The notes beneath the pieces are model-generated. The model saw only the letters and a program-made list of their open reading frames with translations, searched no databases and was not told the origin of the DNA. This document shows positions 1-7,859 of a DNA stretch of 64,000 nucleotides, piece by piece. Position 1 is the stretch's first letter. Every line of letters starts with the position of its first letter. Source of the stretch: UBA1450 sp964452355 (GTDB lineage: Bacteria; Patescibacteriota; Microgenomatia; UBA1406; GWC2-37-13); assembly GCA_964452355.1 (NCBI GenBank), contig CAYVKV010000007.1:1-64000 (forward strand). The letters run 5' to 3'. The position numbers and the translations under genes are program-made.

Positions 1-1
1 A

Positions 2-127
2 GTCTCTGCAGAATTAGGAGCTTGGAGTGGATACCATGTGCTGGCTCAGTACCTTCATGAGAAGCACTCAAAAAAACATTTTGCTATAATATTGAGTGAT
101 GCCAACACTTCCACCACCTTCAAGTAA
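2..127 (+). CDS. C-terminal end of a truncated upstream gene (possibly PLP fold-type II enzyme)
   Basis: An open frame enters from the left edge and stops at TAA 125-127, overlapping the next gene by 29 bases. The visible 41 residues contain a small-residue turn (GAWSGYH) followed by a helix and a hydrophobic strand ending ILSDA. This loosely resembles the C-terminal end of cysteine-synthase-like enzymes (SG-x-helix-VILPDSG), but the match is weak and too little is present to decide. It may also be a chance open frame. Confidence 0.35.
   Translation, partial: VSAELGAWSGYHVLAQYLHEKHSKKHFAIILSDANTSTTFK
85..90 (+). promoter_or_regulatory. Extended -10 box (TGCTATAAT) for the PH-like gene
   Basis: TATAAT preceded by TGC. 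The predicted start of transcription is base 97, two bases before ATG 99, so the mRNA would be nearly leaderless. No Shine-Dalgarno is visible. Confidence 0.7.
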
Positions 128-653
128 TTTGTCTCATTCGTACATGGTACGACCGGATGTCCATTTTGCTACTCAACATGAAGGAGAAGAAGTGATTCTT
201 GTGGTCAGAAAGCATCCGCTGACACAACTTTCCTGGATGGCAAATGGAGTGCTTTTGTTGGCTCTATTGCTTATGATAAATCTGATCTTCCCGTCATTTT
301 TCCGAGCAAATCAGATACTCGCGATAAATATTTTTGGCATATTTTTTCTCTTTAGTTACTTCTGGATCAATTTCATCTTGTGGTATTTTACGGTGGGGAT
401 GGTGACGAACGAGCGTATTATTGATCTGGATTTTTACAATCTTATTTATAAAGAGTTTTCTGCGACAACCATTCGACAGGTCAGTGATATCACCACAAAA
501 ATTGGTGGATTTATTGGGTCGTTATTTCATTTTGGGAACGTTTTTGTAAAAACGCAGGGGTTTGAACAGAATATAGAATTCGAACTGGTACCGCAACCAT
601 CTGAGATTGTCAAAATTATCAATACTCTTATGAGGGATACCAATCCTTCTTAG
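99..653 (+). CDS. PH-domain-like membrane protein
   Basis: 184-residue protein. It starts with a short cytosolic segment containing the EEVILVVRKHPL strand typical of bacterial PH-like (DUF304-type) membrane proteins, then two hydrophobic segments at about residues 48-65 and 75-97, then a soluble part with 'TNERIIDLDF' and 'IRQVSDITTKIGG', the usual pattern of the bPH fold after a membrane hairpin. Role in the cell is unknown. I prefer ATG 99 to the in-frame GTG 96 because the -10 box places the transcript start at about 97. It is followed at short distance by two further membrane-protein genes and probably shares their transcript. Confidence 0.75.
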   Translation: MPTLPPPSSNLSHSYMVRPDVHFATQHEGEEVILVVRKHPLTQLSWMANGVLLLALLLMINLIFPSFFRANQILAINIFGIFFLFSYFWINFILWYFTVGMVTNERIIDLDFYNLIYKEFSATTIRQVSDITTKIGGFIGSLFHFGNVFVKTQGFEQNIEFELVPQPSEIVKIINTLMRDTNPS

Positions 654-684
654 AATAGAAAAAATGCACCATTAATACTGTATT

Positions 685-927
685 ATGGAGAATTTTGTTA
701 CATTACTTACCATGTCATCGTCAGATGATTTTATTGGACTCTTTATCAAGGCTTTTGCTGTCCTGTTTGCCTTTATGTATCTGTTATTTTCAATAATTAT
801 CATCAGGCAGACGCAGGTGATGAACGATACCTTCACCACAAAAATGTCTTCAATACTTTCCACAATATCATTTCTTCAAATCATTTTTGCAGGTATACTG
901 ATATTAGTCGCATTATTTTTGATTTAA
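685..927 (+). CDS. Small two-helix membrane protein
   Basis: 80-residue protein with two hydrophobic helices (about residues 18-42 and 58-79) and a short polar loop between them. Similar tiny membrane proteins of unknown function are common in Patescibacteria (DUF5657-like is my guess, not verified). A TATTAT box ends right at the start codon, and the stop lies three bases before the next gene, so the three genes from 99 to 2745 look like one unit. Function unknown. Confidence 0.6.
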   Translation: MENFVTLLTMSSSDDFIGLFIKAFAVLFAFMYLLFSIIIIRQTQVMNDTFTTKMSSILSTISFLQIIFAGILILVALFLI

Positions 928-930
928 TAC

Positions 931-2745
931 ATGTTGGCAGCACGGCCAGAAGGATACAAAGGAAAACAATTTGAGCACGGTTTTACTGAGTTTTTTATCA
1001 CCGGGAATTTTTATGGGGTTTTATCCTTTGAAGACGGTACAACAGAAGATGATGGAAAAAAAAGCTTAGAATCATTTAAAGAAGGACTTCTTTCTGCTGA
1101 GATTGATAATTTATCTTCATTTGAACATACGGTAAGCGACCTTATTCTTAAATTGAATTTTCCCGCTCATGTGGGTCTTGCCGTTGGAATGCTTTATAAA
1201 GAAGCCTTGTATATCAAGACCGTTGGAGCAGGTCAGGTGTATTTTCGTCGTGGCAAGACATTTGACGCCCTCCTCTCGGGAGACAAAACGGCTTCGGGAT
1301 ATCTTAATCAATATGACTTGGCTCTCTTTACGACAACCAAGATTCAGGATTTGATCGGAAAAACAGAAGATATTCAGGCGTTTATTGAAATTGAAAAACC
1401 TGCAGATATTTTACAAAAACTGAACGATCAAGAATATGGTGAAGAAGATCAAGGATTTGCCGCACTTTTTGTTGAGTTTGGACAAACAGAAGACCCATCG
1501 TCACTGGTGCCGTCAATAGAAATTCCACAAGCCCCAACAATTGAAGAATCTCAAACATCATCGAGTGTTGAGCCACCAATTATTGTTCAAACGTCCTCCC
1601 CAACTCCTCCTCAAGATTCATTGAGATCTGAACCGTTTTTCACAAAAATAGTCGGATTTGTGAGGACAAAACAATTTACTATTATCGCTGCTGTAATCAT
1701 TCTTGCGCTCCTCACCTGGAGTGTCGTTTTTGGATATCAAAGAAGAGAAGCTGCAAAGATAAAAGAACGTATAGAGACGATCAGTGTCGAGATTGATAAA
1801 AAATTGTCTGAAGCTGAAGATGAATCATTTCTGAATTTAGATCAATCAATTATCTTGATCGCCGATGCAAAAACAATGGTAGCTCAGCTAAAAAAAGATC
1901 TGGGTGACCATTATGCCAGTGAAGTAGCTCAGCTTGAGTCAAAGATCCAAAAGTCTGAAGGAAAGATTGTCAAAAAAGAATCGAAAGAGTATGAGGAGTT
2001 TTACGATCTCACGGTTGAAAATAAGAACGCTAAGGGAAGTATGATCTCAAAGGAAAAAGAACTAGTTGCGATTCTTGATGCTGATCAAAACACGATTTAT
2101 GTTTTTGATGTCGATAGTAAATCGTTGACGGAATATGTGCATGAAGAGGTTGGTTCAGCGGTTGCAATTGGCATATATAGTGGAGATGTATTTTTTGTCA
2201 CACAAAAAAAAGGAATATTTAAATTTACCACGCAAAGTAAGGTAAATAATATTGTTGAAGAAGACAGTATGAAAAATGTCGTAGACATGGAACTTTATAA
2301 TGGCAATATTTATGTGCTTGATGAGGGTACGGAAGAAGTGTACAAGTTTTTGGTCACAGAAGGTGGATATTCTGACAAAAAATCCTATTTTGGTGCAGGA
2401 CAGACAATGAGTCTTACAGATGCAACTGGTTTTTCGATAGATGGATCTGTGTACCTGTCTACCAAAGATTCAGTTCAAAAATATCTTTCTGGAGTACGAG
2501 AACGTTTTTCTCCGGATTTTCCAACTGAAAATGCTCAGTTTGACCATATTTACACCGATGCAGACATTGAACAGTTATACATTCTTGATAAGAAAAATGC
2601 TTCGGTTTATATCCTGACAAAAGAGGGGGAGTATCAAAGGCAGATTCAATCAAGTGTTTTTGCAAAAGCTAATGCATTATTTGTCTACGATGATATGATC
2701 TTCACCATAAATAACGAAAAAATCTATACGGTGTCTTTAGATTAA
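931..2745 (+). CDS. Membrane protein: PP2C-like N-domain, one TM helix, coiled coil, beta-propeller-like C-domain
   Basis: 604 residues. Residues 1-190 have a strand-rich pattern with GLAVGMLYKEALYIKTVGAGQVYFRRG and GFAALFVEF, resembling PPM/PP2C-type phosphatase folds, but I do not see the full set of metal-binding aspartates, so it may be a non-catalytic sensor. A proline/threonine/serine linker follows, then one transmembrane helix (about residues 248-270), a charged coiled-coil region (about 275-350) and an extracytoplasmic part with repeated 'xxYVFDxDSxSL', 'GNIYVLDEGTEEVY', 'QLYILDKKNASVYIL' units, i.e. beta-propeller-like blades. The layout suggests a transmembrane sensor or scaffold. 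No specific function can be assigned. Confidence 0.6.
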   Translation: MLAARPEGYKGKQFEHGFTEFFITGNFYGVLSFEDGTTEDDGKKSLESFKEGLLSAEIDNLSSFEHTVSDLILKLNFPAHVGLAVGMLYKEALYIKTVGAGQVYFRRGKTFDALLSGDKTASGYLNQYDLALFTTTKIQDLIGKTEDIQAFIEIEKPADILQKLNDQEYGEEDQGFAALFVEFGQTEDPSSLVPSIEIPQAPTIEESQTSSSVEPPIIVQTSSPTPPQDSLRSEPFFTKIVGFVRTKQFTIIAAVIILALLTWSVVFGYQRREAAKIKERIETISVEIDKKLSEAEDESFLNLDQSIILIADAKTMVAQLKKDLGDHYASEVAQLESKIQKSEGKIVKKESKEYEEFYDLTVENKNAKGSMISKEKELVAILDADQNTIYVFDVDSKSLTEYVHEEVGSAVAIGIYSGDVFFVTQKKGIFKFTTQSKVNNIVEEDSMKNVVDMELYNGNIYVLDEGTEEVYKFLVTEGGYSDKKSYFGAGQTMSLTDATGFSIDGSVYLSTKDSVQKYLSGVRERFSPDFPTENAQFDHIYTDADIEQLYILDKKNASVYILTKEGEYQRQIQSSVFAKANALFVYDDMIFTINNEKIYTVSLD

Positions 2746-2760
2746 TATATATAACTTATG

Positions 2761-2766
2761 TATAAT
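2761..2766 (+). promoter_or_regulatory. -10 box (TATAAT) for the sigma-factor operon
   Basis: TATAAT with predicted transcription start at 2773, two bases before ATG 2775. The -35 region is poor. The gene would have a near-leaderless mRNA. Confidence 0.6.
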
Positions 2767-2774
2767 TACCTCCT

Positions 2775-3338
2775 ATGACCAAGATCATCACGTCTGATCA
2801 CGATCAGGAGATGGTAAAACGCATCATCGATCGAGATGAGCGTGCCCTTCATATACTTTACAAACAATATCGTCCGCAAATATTTGGGTTTGTACACAAA
2901 CGAATTCCACACAAGCATATAGCCGAAGAAATCACTCAGGATATCTTCATCCAATTTTTGGAAGGATTGCGAGATTTTCGATTTCAGTGTTCGATAAAAA
3001 CTTTTTTATTTGCAATAGCGCGAAATAAGGCAATTGACTACATGCGAAAAAAGAAAATGAAGCAGGTGTTGTTTTCTCATCTTCCATCATTTGTGGTAGA
3101 GGGGCTATCGCACATTATCATGGATGATGAGCTGGAAAGGCATGATCTTCAGCAAAAATTTGAGGTGACGATGCATGAGCTTCCGCATGATTATCGACTC
3201 ATTTTACGACTAAAATATATTGAGGAGAAATCGGTACAGGAAATTTCAAAGACGTTAGTCAAAACATTCAAATCAACGGAAAGTTTGCTGTATAGAGCAC
3301 GGAAAGCATTTATTGAATGTTATAACACCAAACCATGA
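2775..3338 (+). CDS. ECF-type RNA polymerase sigma factor
   Basis: 187 residues, the usual length for extracytoplasmic-function sigma factors. Region 2 is clear (YKQYRPQIFGFVHKRI, AEEITQDIFIQFLE, FKTFLFAIARNKAIDYMR-like helix), and region 4 follows (LPHDYRLILRLKYIEEKSVQEISKTL with the helix-turn-helix ending in SLLYRARKAF). It would direct RNA polymerase to a small set of promoters. The stop overlaps the next gene by ATGA, and the two downstream membrane proteins are candidates for membrane-bound anti-sigma or signal partners. Its target promoters are not evident here. Confidence 0.9.
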   Translation: MTKIITSDHDQEMVKRIIDRDERALHILYKQYRPQIFGFVHKRIPHKHIAEEITQDIFIQFLEGLRDFRFQCSIKTFLFAIARNKAIDYMRKKKMKQVLFSHLPSFVVEGLSHIIMDDELERHDLQQKFEVTMHELPHDYRLILRLKYIEEKSVQEISKTLVKTFKSTESLLYRARKAFIECYNTKP

Positions 3339-3583
3339 GTCGAAAATATCAGTCATTAAACACTAACAAACTAGACGTACAACTTGATCGGATTTTTGAA
3401 CTAAAGCCCAACGATCTTCATCTTCCGTTATTGACAAATATCTACAAATTACTCACCAGTCCGCTCAAATCATTGCCCATAATCTTTATTGTTCCGATTT
3501 CATTTGGTACGGCAGTTGCGATGTATCTTGTTTTTGGTCCAATAGTTGTTCGACTTGTTTCATTACTTCAACATGGATTTTGA
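3335..3583 (+). CDS. Small single-helix membrane protein after ECF sigma (possible anti-sigma partner)
   Basis: 82 residues: about 45 polar N-terminal residues and one or two closely spaced hydrophobic segments (about 47-78). It overlaps the sigma-factor stop by four bases, which usually means translational coupling. A cytosolic segment plus membrane anchor next to an ECF sigma factor is the layout of an anti-sigma factor, but no zinc-binding anti-sigma motif (HxxxCxxC) is present, so this remains an inference from position. Confidence 0.55.
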   Translation: MSRKYQSLNTNKLDVQLDRIFELKPNDLHLPLLTNIYKLLTSPLKSLPIIFIVPISFGTAVAMYLVFGPIVVRLVSLLQHGF

Positions 3584-4190
3584 AAAAATTCTTTCACGTG
3601 TCGGATCATCAATGATCATTTTTTTTCATCGCGTGGTGCGTCTCGCGTTTTCTCCCTATAAAACCATGCGATCAATCGCCCGTGACGATGATATGATCCA
3701 ATTGGCGCTCATCATTCTGAGTATTGGGGGGTATTTTTATATTGCCGACAAGCTTCGTCAACATGAACATCATCCCTTTCTTTTATTTAGTCTCACTATT
3801 ATGCATTTTCTTTTGACCGTAGGATTTTTTACTCTTCTTCGAATGACAACAACCAATGAGAAGGAGATAAAAATAAAACCTGCGCTCCTCACTTTTGGCT
3901 ATGCGCTCATTCCAACGTTAATTTGGTTTTTGACAAATTCGTGGTTGTATTACGTGCTGCCACCACCACGGACCGTATCACTTCTGGGGAAAGGTTTTAG
4001 TATTTTGTATATCAGTTTCTCAATTGCGATTCTTCTTTGGAAAGGAATCACGATGTATCTTGCGGTTCGACAGGTGACAAGATTCACGTTTTATCGCATT
4101 ATTTATAGCATTCTATTGTATGTCGCATGCATGATCCCGTATTCTTTGTTTCTTTACTCTCTTCGATTATTTCGCATCCCCTTTTTATAA
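3573..4190 (+). CDS. Yip1-like multi-pass membrane protein
   Basis: 206 residues with about five hydrophobic helices. The N-terminal part (FSPYKTMRSIARDDD) followed by membrane spans resembles the YIP1 family found in bacteria, whose role is poorly known. I chose ATG 3573 because the upstream in-frame start lies deep inside the preceding gene, whereas ATG 3573 overlaps its stop by 11 bases. It is the third gene of the sigma-factor operon. Confidence 0.6.
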   Translation: MDFEKILSRVGSSMIIFFHRVVRLAFSPYKTMRSIARDDDMIQLALIILSIGGYFYIADKLRQHEHHPFLLFSLTIMHFLLTVGFFTLLRMTTTNEKEIKIKPALLTFGYALIPTLIWFLTNSWLYYVLPPPRTVSLLGKGFSILYISFSIAILLWKGITMYLAVRQVTRFTFYRIIYSILLYVACMIPYSLFLYSLRLFRIPFL

Positions 4191-4239
4191 ATCTCAAGTC
4201 GCATTGAATGATTTCGTTTTTTAAAACGACTATCTTACT

Positions 4240-5361
4240 ATGGATCTTAGATCGTACAAAAACCATTCAGAACGTCGATCTGCATTTGAGAAAGAGCAAG
4301 GCGTATCACTTGAAACCATCGGCAATACCATTCAGGATGGCAAAGAGTGTATCCACTGCGAAAATCTCATTGGCGCAGTAGGCATTCCTTTGGGAATTGC
4401 CGGACCAGTACAGATTCATGGGTCAAAGGAACACGCAGAAATATATATTCCCCTCGCAACGACCGAAGGTGCGCTTGTTGCTTCAGTAAGTCGGGGATGC
4501 AAAGTGATCAATGAGTCCGGAGGAGTATCGGTTATTGCAAATAGCGTGGGAGTGACAAGAGGTCCGGTGTTTGAAGTAAAAAATATCAAAGAAGGGCACC
4601 GTTTTTGTGCATGGCTTGACAATCATCAGGAAGAACTTGCGCACGTTGCGCAAGATACATCAGATCATCTGAAGCTCATAAGTACTTCTTCAGCGCATCA
4701 AGGTCGATACGTATACGTAAGATTTCAGTTTGATACGGATCAAGCAATGGGGATGAATATGGCGACCATCGCAACTTCCAAAATGGCAGAATATATCGAA
4801 GAAAAAACACCGTATAAACTTCTTGCGATTGCGGGAAACTTTGATACTGATAAAAAGCCATCGTGGCTCAATATCATTCTAGGGCGCGGGCAAGTGATTC
4901 ACGCCGATGTCATTATTCCACAAGAGGTTGTTGCAAAGCTCCTTCATGTGAAGCCTCGTGATATCGAGAAAACAGTGATCAATAAGTGTTGGGGAGGATC
5001 GATCATGGCGGGATCAATGGGATACAATGCCCATTTTGCCAATGTTGTTGCGGCATTTTTTGCAGCGACCGGACAAGACTTAGCGCATATTTCTGAAGGA
5101 GCACTCGGCGTGACCTATGCCGAAGTACTTGAAAATGGTGATTTGTATTTTTCGGTATATTTGCCTGATATATTGCTTGGAACAGTTGGCGGTGGCACAA
5201 AATTGAAAGCACAAACTGAGGCTCGAGCAATTACCAACGCAAAAACAAGCCAAGAGCTTGGAGAGGTTTTGGGAGCTGCGGTACTTGCGGGGGAACTTTC
5301 ACTTATTGCTTCAATTGCAGAAGGAACGCTTTCAAAAACTCATCGTATGTTAGGAAGATAA
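4240..5361 (+). CDS. hmgA: Hydroxymethylglutaryl-CoA reductase, class I (archaeal type)
   Basis: 373 residues. Converts HMG-CoA to mevalonate with NAD(P)H, the committed step of the mevalonate pathway. Visible signatures are ENLIG (41-45), PLATTEGALVASVSRG with the catalytic Glu76, the lysine-bearing FDTDKKPSW, GGSIMAGSMGYNAHFAN, the aspartate-bearing GQDLAHISEG, GGGT, and the C-terminal catalytic His368 in KTHRMLGR. The ENLIG and ATTEGALVAS forms are those of class I enzymes as in archaea and eukaryotes rather than the class II enzymes of Gram-positive bacteria. A TATCTT -10 box at 4231-4236 lies three bases before the start. It is the first gene of a five-gene mevalonate operon. Confidence 0.93.
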   Translation: MDLRSYKNHSERRSAFEKEQGVSLETIGNTIQDGKECIHCENLIGAVGIPLGIAGPVQIHGSKEHAEIYIPLATTEGALVASVSRGCKVINESGGVSVIANSVGVTRGPVFEVKNIKEGHRFCAWLDNHQEELAHVAQDTSDHLKLISTSSAHQGRYVYVRFQFDTDQAMGMNMATIATSKMAEYIEEKTPYKLLAIAGNFDTDKKPSWLNIILGRGQVIHADVIIPQEVVAKLLHVKPRDIEKTVINKCWGGSIMAGSMGYNAHFANVVAAFFAATGQDLAHISEGALGVTYAEVLENGDLYFSVYLPDILLGTVGGGTKLKAQTEARAITNAKTSQELGEVLGAAVLAGELSLIASIAEGTLSKTHRMLGR

Positions 5362-5373
5362 TTAATTTTATAT

Positions 5374-6396
5374 ATGTTTGGCATCGTAGATTACGGATTT
5401 TATATTCCAAAATATCGCATCAAGATTGAAGACATAGCCAATCAGTGGGGGAAGTGTGCTGATAAAGTTGAACTATCACTGCGCATTACTGAAAAGGCAG
5501 TTGCCGGAACTGATGAAGACGTGCTTACTATGGCATATGAAGCTGCGTCTTCATTTTTATCAGGAGATACAAAAGCAAAAAAACAAATCGGCGCCGTTTT
5601 TGTCGGGTCAGAAACATTTCAATACGCAGTCAAGCCCACCGCAACTTCACTTGCAGAGTGGCTTGGTCTTTCACATGATTACCTCGCCTATGATACACAA
5701 TTTGCTTGTAAGGCGGCAACAGGTGCTCTTATTTCGGCGCTTGGCATGGTAAAATCAGGTGACATTCAGTCAGCACTCGTTTGCGCAACTGATAAGGCAA
5801 ATGCTCGACCGAAAGACACACTAGAATATTCTGCAGGATCTGGCGCGAATGCATGGCTTCTGGGGCATGAAAAGGTTATTGCAGAAATCGTTTGCTGGCA
5901 TTCATACTCTTCAGATACGCCGGATTTTTGGCGAAGAGCAAAATCTGAATTTCCATCTCATGCCGGAAGATTTACCGGGACACCTGCATATTTTCAACAT
6001 TTGGGCGAAGCGGTGAAGCGATTATTACATAAAACCAATACAAAGCCGTCAGATTACCATCATGTCGTATTCCATATGCCAAACGGAAGTTTTCCGTTAA
6101 AAGCAGCGCGTCAGCTTGGATTTTCCGAGAAACAGATGGAAGTGGGATACGTGGTGCCTACTCTAGGAAACTCGTATTCTGCCTCAGCGCTCATGGGACT
6201 TGTTGCAGTATTGGAAGTGGCGCGCCCCGGTGACAATATATTGTTTGCATCATATGGATCGGGCGCTGGATCAGATGCAATGCAGATGAAAATAACCAAA
6301 CATATTGATAAAAAGAGAAAGCACTTCAAGAAAAGTATTTTACAGAAAGAATATATCGATTACGCAACATATACAAAGTTTATGAACATGAAATAA
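5374..6396 (+). CDS. mvaS: Hydroxymethylglutaryl-CoA synthase (archaeal type)
   Basis: 340 residues, close to the short archaeal HMG-CoA synthases (about 350) rather than the longer bacterial MvaS (about 390). It condenses acetyl-CoA with acetoacetyl-CoA. The catalytic cysteine is Cys112 in AYDTQFACKAATGAL, the general base region is GSGANAWLLG with the upstream glutamate, and a histidine lies in HHVVFHMPNGSFP. The next gene begins after one base. In archaea this enzyme forms a complex with the following thiolase and DUF35 protein, the same gene order seen here. Confidence 0.92.
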   Translation: MFGIVDYGFYIPKYRIKIEDIANQWGKCADKVELSLRITEKAVAGTDEDVLTMAYEAASSFLSGDTKAKKQIGAVFVGSETFQYAVKPTATSLAEWLGLSHDYLAYDTQFACKAATGALISALGMVKSGDIQSALVCATDKANARPKDTLEYSAGSGANAWLLGHEKVIAEIVCWHSYSSDTPDFWRRAKSEFPSHAGRFTGTPAYFQHLGEAVKRLLHKTNTKPSDYHHVVFHMPNGSFPLKAARQLGFSEKQMEVGYVVPTLGNSYSASALMGLVAVLEVARPGDNILFASYGSGAGSDAMQMKITKHIDKKRKHFKKSILQKEYIDYATYTKFMNMK

Positions 6397-6397
6397 T

Positions 6398-7546
6398 ATG
6401 AGTTCAATCATTGGATATTACTCGACCCAGTTTGGAGAGCTTTGGGACAAATCCCTTGATGATCTCTTTCTTGAGGTTTCAATGGGAATATTGAAAGATC
6501 TTCAAATTGAAATAGAGCAGATTGATGCAATATTTTTCGGCAATATGTTGGGGGGGGTGGTTGAGAAACAACTCTTATTGTCTGCACATTTGTCAGAACT
6601 TCTGGATGTCAATATCCCGATATATCGAGCTGAGGCGGCATGCGCGTCTGGTGGTATGGCTTTTCATAGTGCTCATGAATATTTGAAAAGTAATCCAAAT
6701 AAAACAGTGCTTGTACTGGGCGCAGAGAAGATGACCGATATCACCGCATCAGAGATCACTGAAGCCCTTGCAACCGCAGCTTCACACAAAGAGCAATCTG
6801 TGGGGCTTACGTTTCCAGGAGTGTACGCGTTGATGGCTCAGGTGTATCTTGATAAGTATGGGTACAACGAAGAGCATTTGGCTGCAATTTCTGTCAAAAA
6901 TCATGCACATGGAGTACTCAATGATAAGGCACATTTCAGACGATATGTCACCATAGACAATGTATTGGAAAGCCCATATGTAGCATATCCTCTCAAAGTT
7001 CTTGACAGTTCACCCATTTCAGATGGTGCTACGGCACTCATTATGACAAATGACGCTCAGATGATAAAAAACAGAAAAAGTGTCACGGTGCTTGCGTCGG
7101 AAACTGCAACTGACACCATTTCTATTGCAAAAAGAAAACGACTTGATGAAGTTGAGTCTACAAAAGTTGCTGGAAATAGTGCATTTAAAAAAGCAAACAT
7201 ACAACGATCTGACATTGATGTAATGGAGGTTCATGACTGTTTTTCTATAGCTGAGATTTTGGCACTTGAGGATTTGGGATTTTGGAAAAAGGGCCACGGC
7301 GGAAAGCTTGCGCAAGAAATGGTCACTCATCGAGATTCCGGAAACAATATGATCGTAAATACATCGGGTGGTCTCAAGGCTGCAGGTCATCCAGTCGGCA
7401 GCACGGGAATAAAACAAATCGGCGAGGTATATTTGCAACTTACTCATCAAGCTCAAGAGCGTCAGGTCAAAAAAGCATCGTTTGGACTCGCGCACAATGT
7501 CGGAGGAAGTGGGGGAGTTGCGGTGGTTTCAATATTAGGAATTTAA
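6398..7546 (+). CDS. Acetyl-CoA acetyltransferase (archaeal-type thiolase)
   Basis: 382 residues of the thiolase fold. It makes acetoacetyl-CoA from two acetyl-CoA. The nucleophile is Cys82 in EAACASGGMAF. The second active-site elements are HDCFSIAEI, NTSGGLKAAGHPVGSTG with its histidine, and a C-terminal GLAHNVGGSGG where the classical second cysteine motif is replaced by a histidine-containing form, as in archaeal and SCP2-type thiolases. A G-run (seven G) at about 6550 lies in the coding sequence and is a place to check for sequencing error. The gene sits between HMG-CoA synthase and the DUF35 gene. Confidence 0.9.
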   Translation: MSSIIGYYSTQFGELWDKSLDDLFLEVSMGILKDLQIEIEQIDAIFFGNMLGGVVEKQLLLSAHLSELLDVNIPIYRAEAACASGGMAFHSAHEYLKSNPNKTVLVLGAEKMTDITASEITEALATAASHKEQSVGLTFPGVYALMAQVYLDKYGYNEEHLAAISVKNHAHGVLNDKAHFRRYVTIDNVLESPYVAYPLKVLDSSPISDGATALIMTNDAQMIKNRKSVTVLASETATDTISIAKRKRLDEVESTKVAGNSAFKKANIQRSDIDVMEVHDCFSIAEILALEDLGFWKKGHGGKLAQEMVTHRDSGNNMIVNTSGGLKAAGHPVGSTGIKQIGEVYLQLTHQAQERQVKKASFGLAHNVGGSGGVAVVSILGI

Positions 7547-7553
7547 AGAATAC

Positions 7554-7859
7554 ATGTCACATAGCCCAGTCAAAATTTGGCGAAAACAAAAAACCGATCG
7601 GGAACTTTTGGGAAAAAGTGGTACGATTGTGTCGTGGACGGAGATTAATGTAGCGCCACCTCAGTACTCATCAAAAACTCCCTACACGGTAATTCTCGTT
7701 GAGCTGGAAGATAAAAGTAATGTATATGGTCAGTTTGTGGATTTTGAAAAAAATGATCGAACCATTGGAAAGAAAGTACGAACAATCCTACGCCAGAATG
7801 GTGATGTTGGTCCTGAAGATGTGCTTGAATATACCGTCAAGTTTGTCCCACTATCATGA
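7554..7859 (+). CDS. DUF35 OB-fold protein of the thiolase/HMG-CoA synthase complex
   Basis: 101 residues, matching the OB-fold part of DUF35 proteins (GTIVSWTEINVAPPQY, PYTVILVELEDKSNVYGQFV, GKKVRTIL). In archaea the DUF35 protein bridges thiolase and HMG-CoA synthase and provides a shared CoA channel. Archaeal versions usually start with a four-cysteine rubredoxin-like zinc ribbon. Here no CxxC pair is present and the N-terminus is only about 20 residues, so the zinc ribbon appears to be lost. The stop overlaps the mevalonate kinase start by four bases. Confidence 0.8.
   Translation: MSHSPVKIWRKQKTDRELLGKSGTIVSWTEINVAPPQYSSKTPYTVILVELEDKSNVYGQFVDFEKNDRTIGKKVRTILRQNGDVGPEDVLEYTVKFVPLS

Noticed and set aside
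6547..6560. Possible frameshift at a run of G in the thiolase gene
   Set aside because: The frame continues with conserved thiolase motifs on both sides, so the run does not break the gene.
7019..7495. 158-residue minus-strand open frame inside the thiolase gene
   Set aside because: Antisense shadow of a well-supported enzyme gene. It has no family resemblance or upstream signals.
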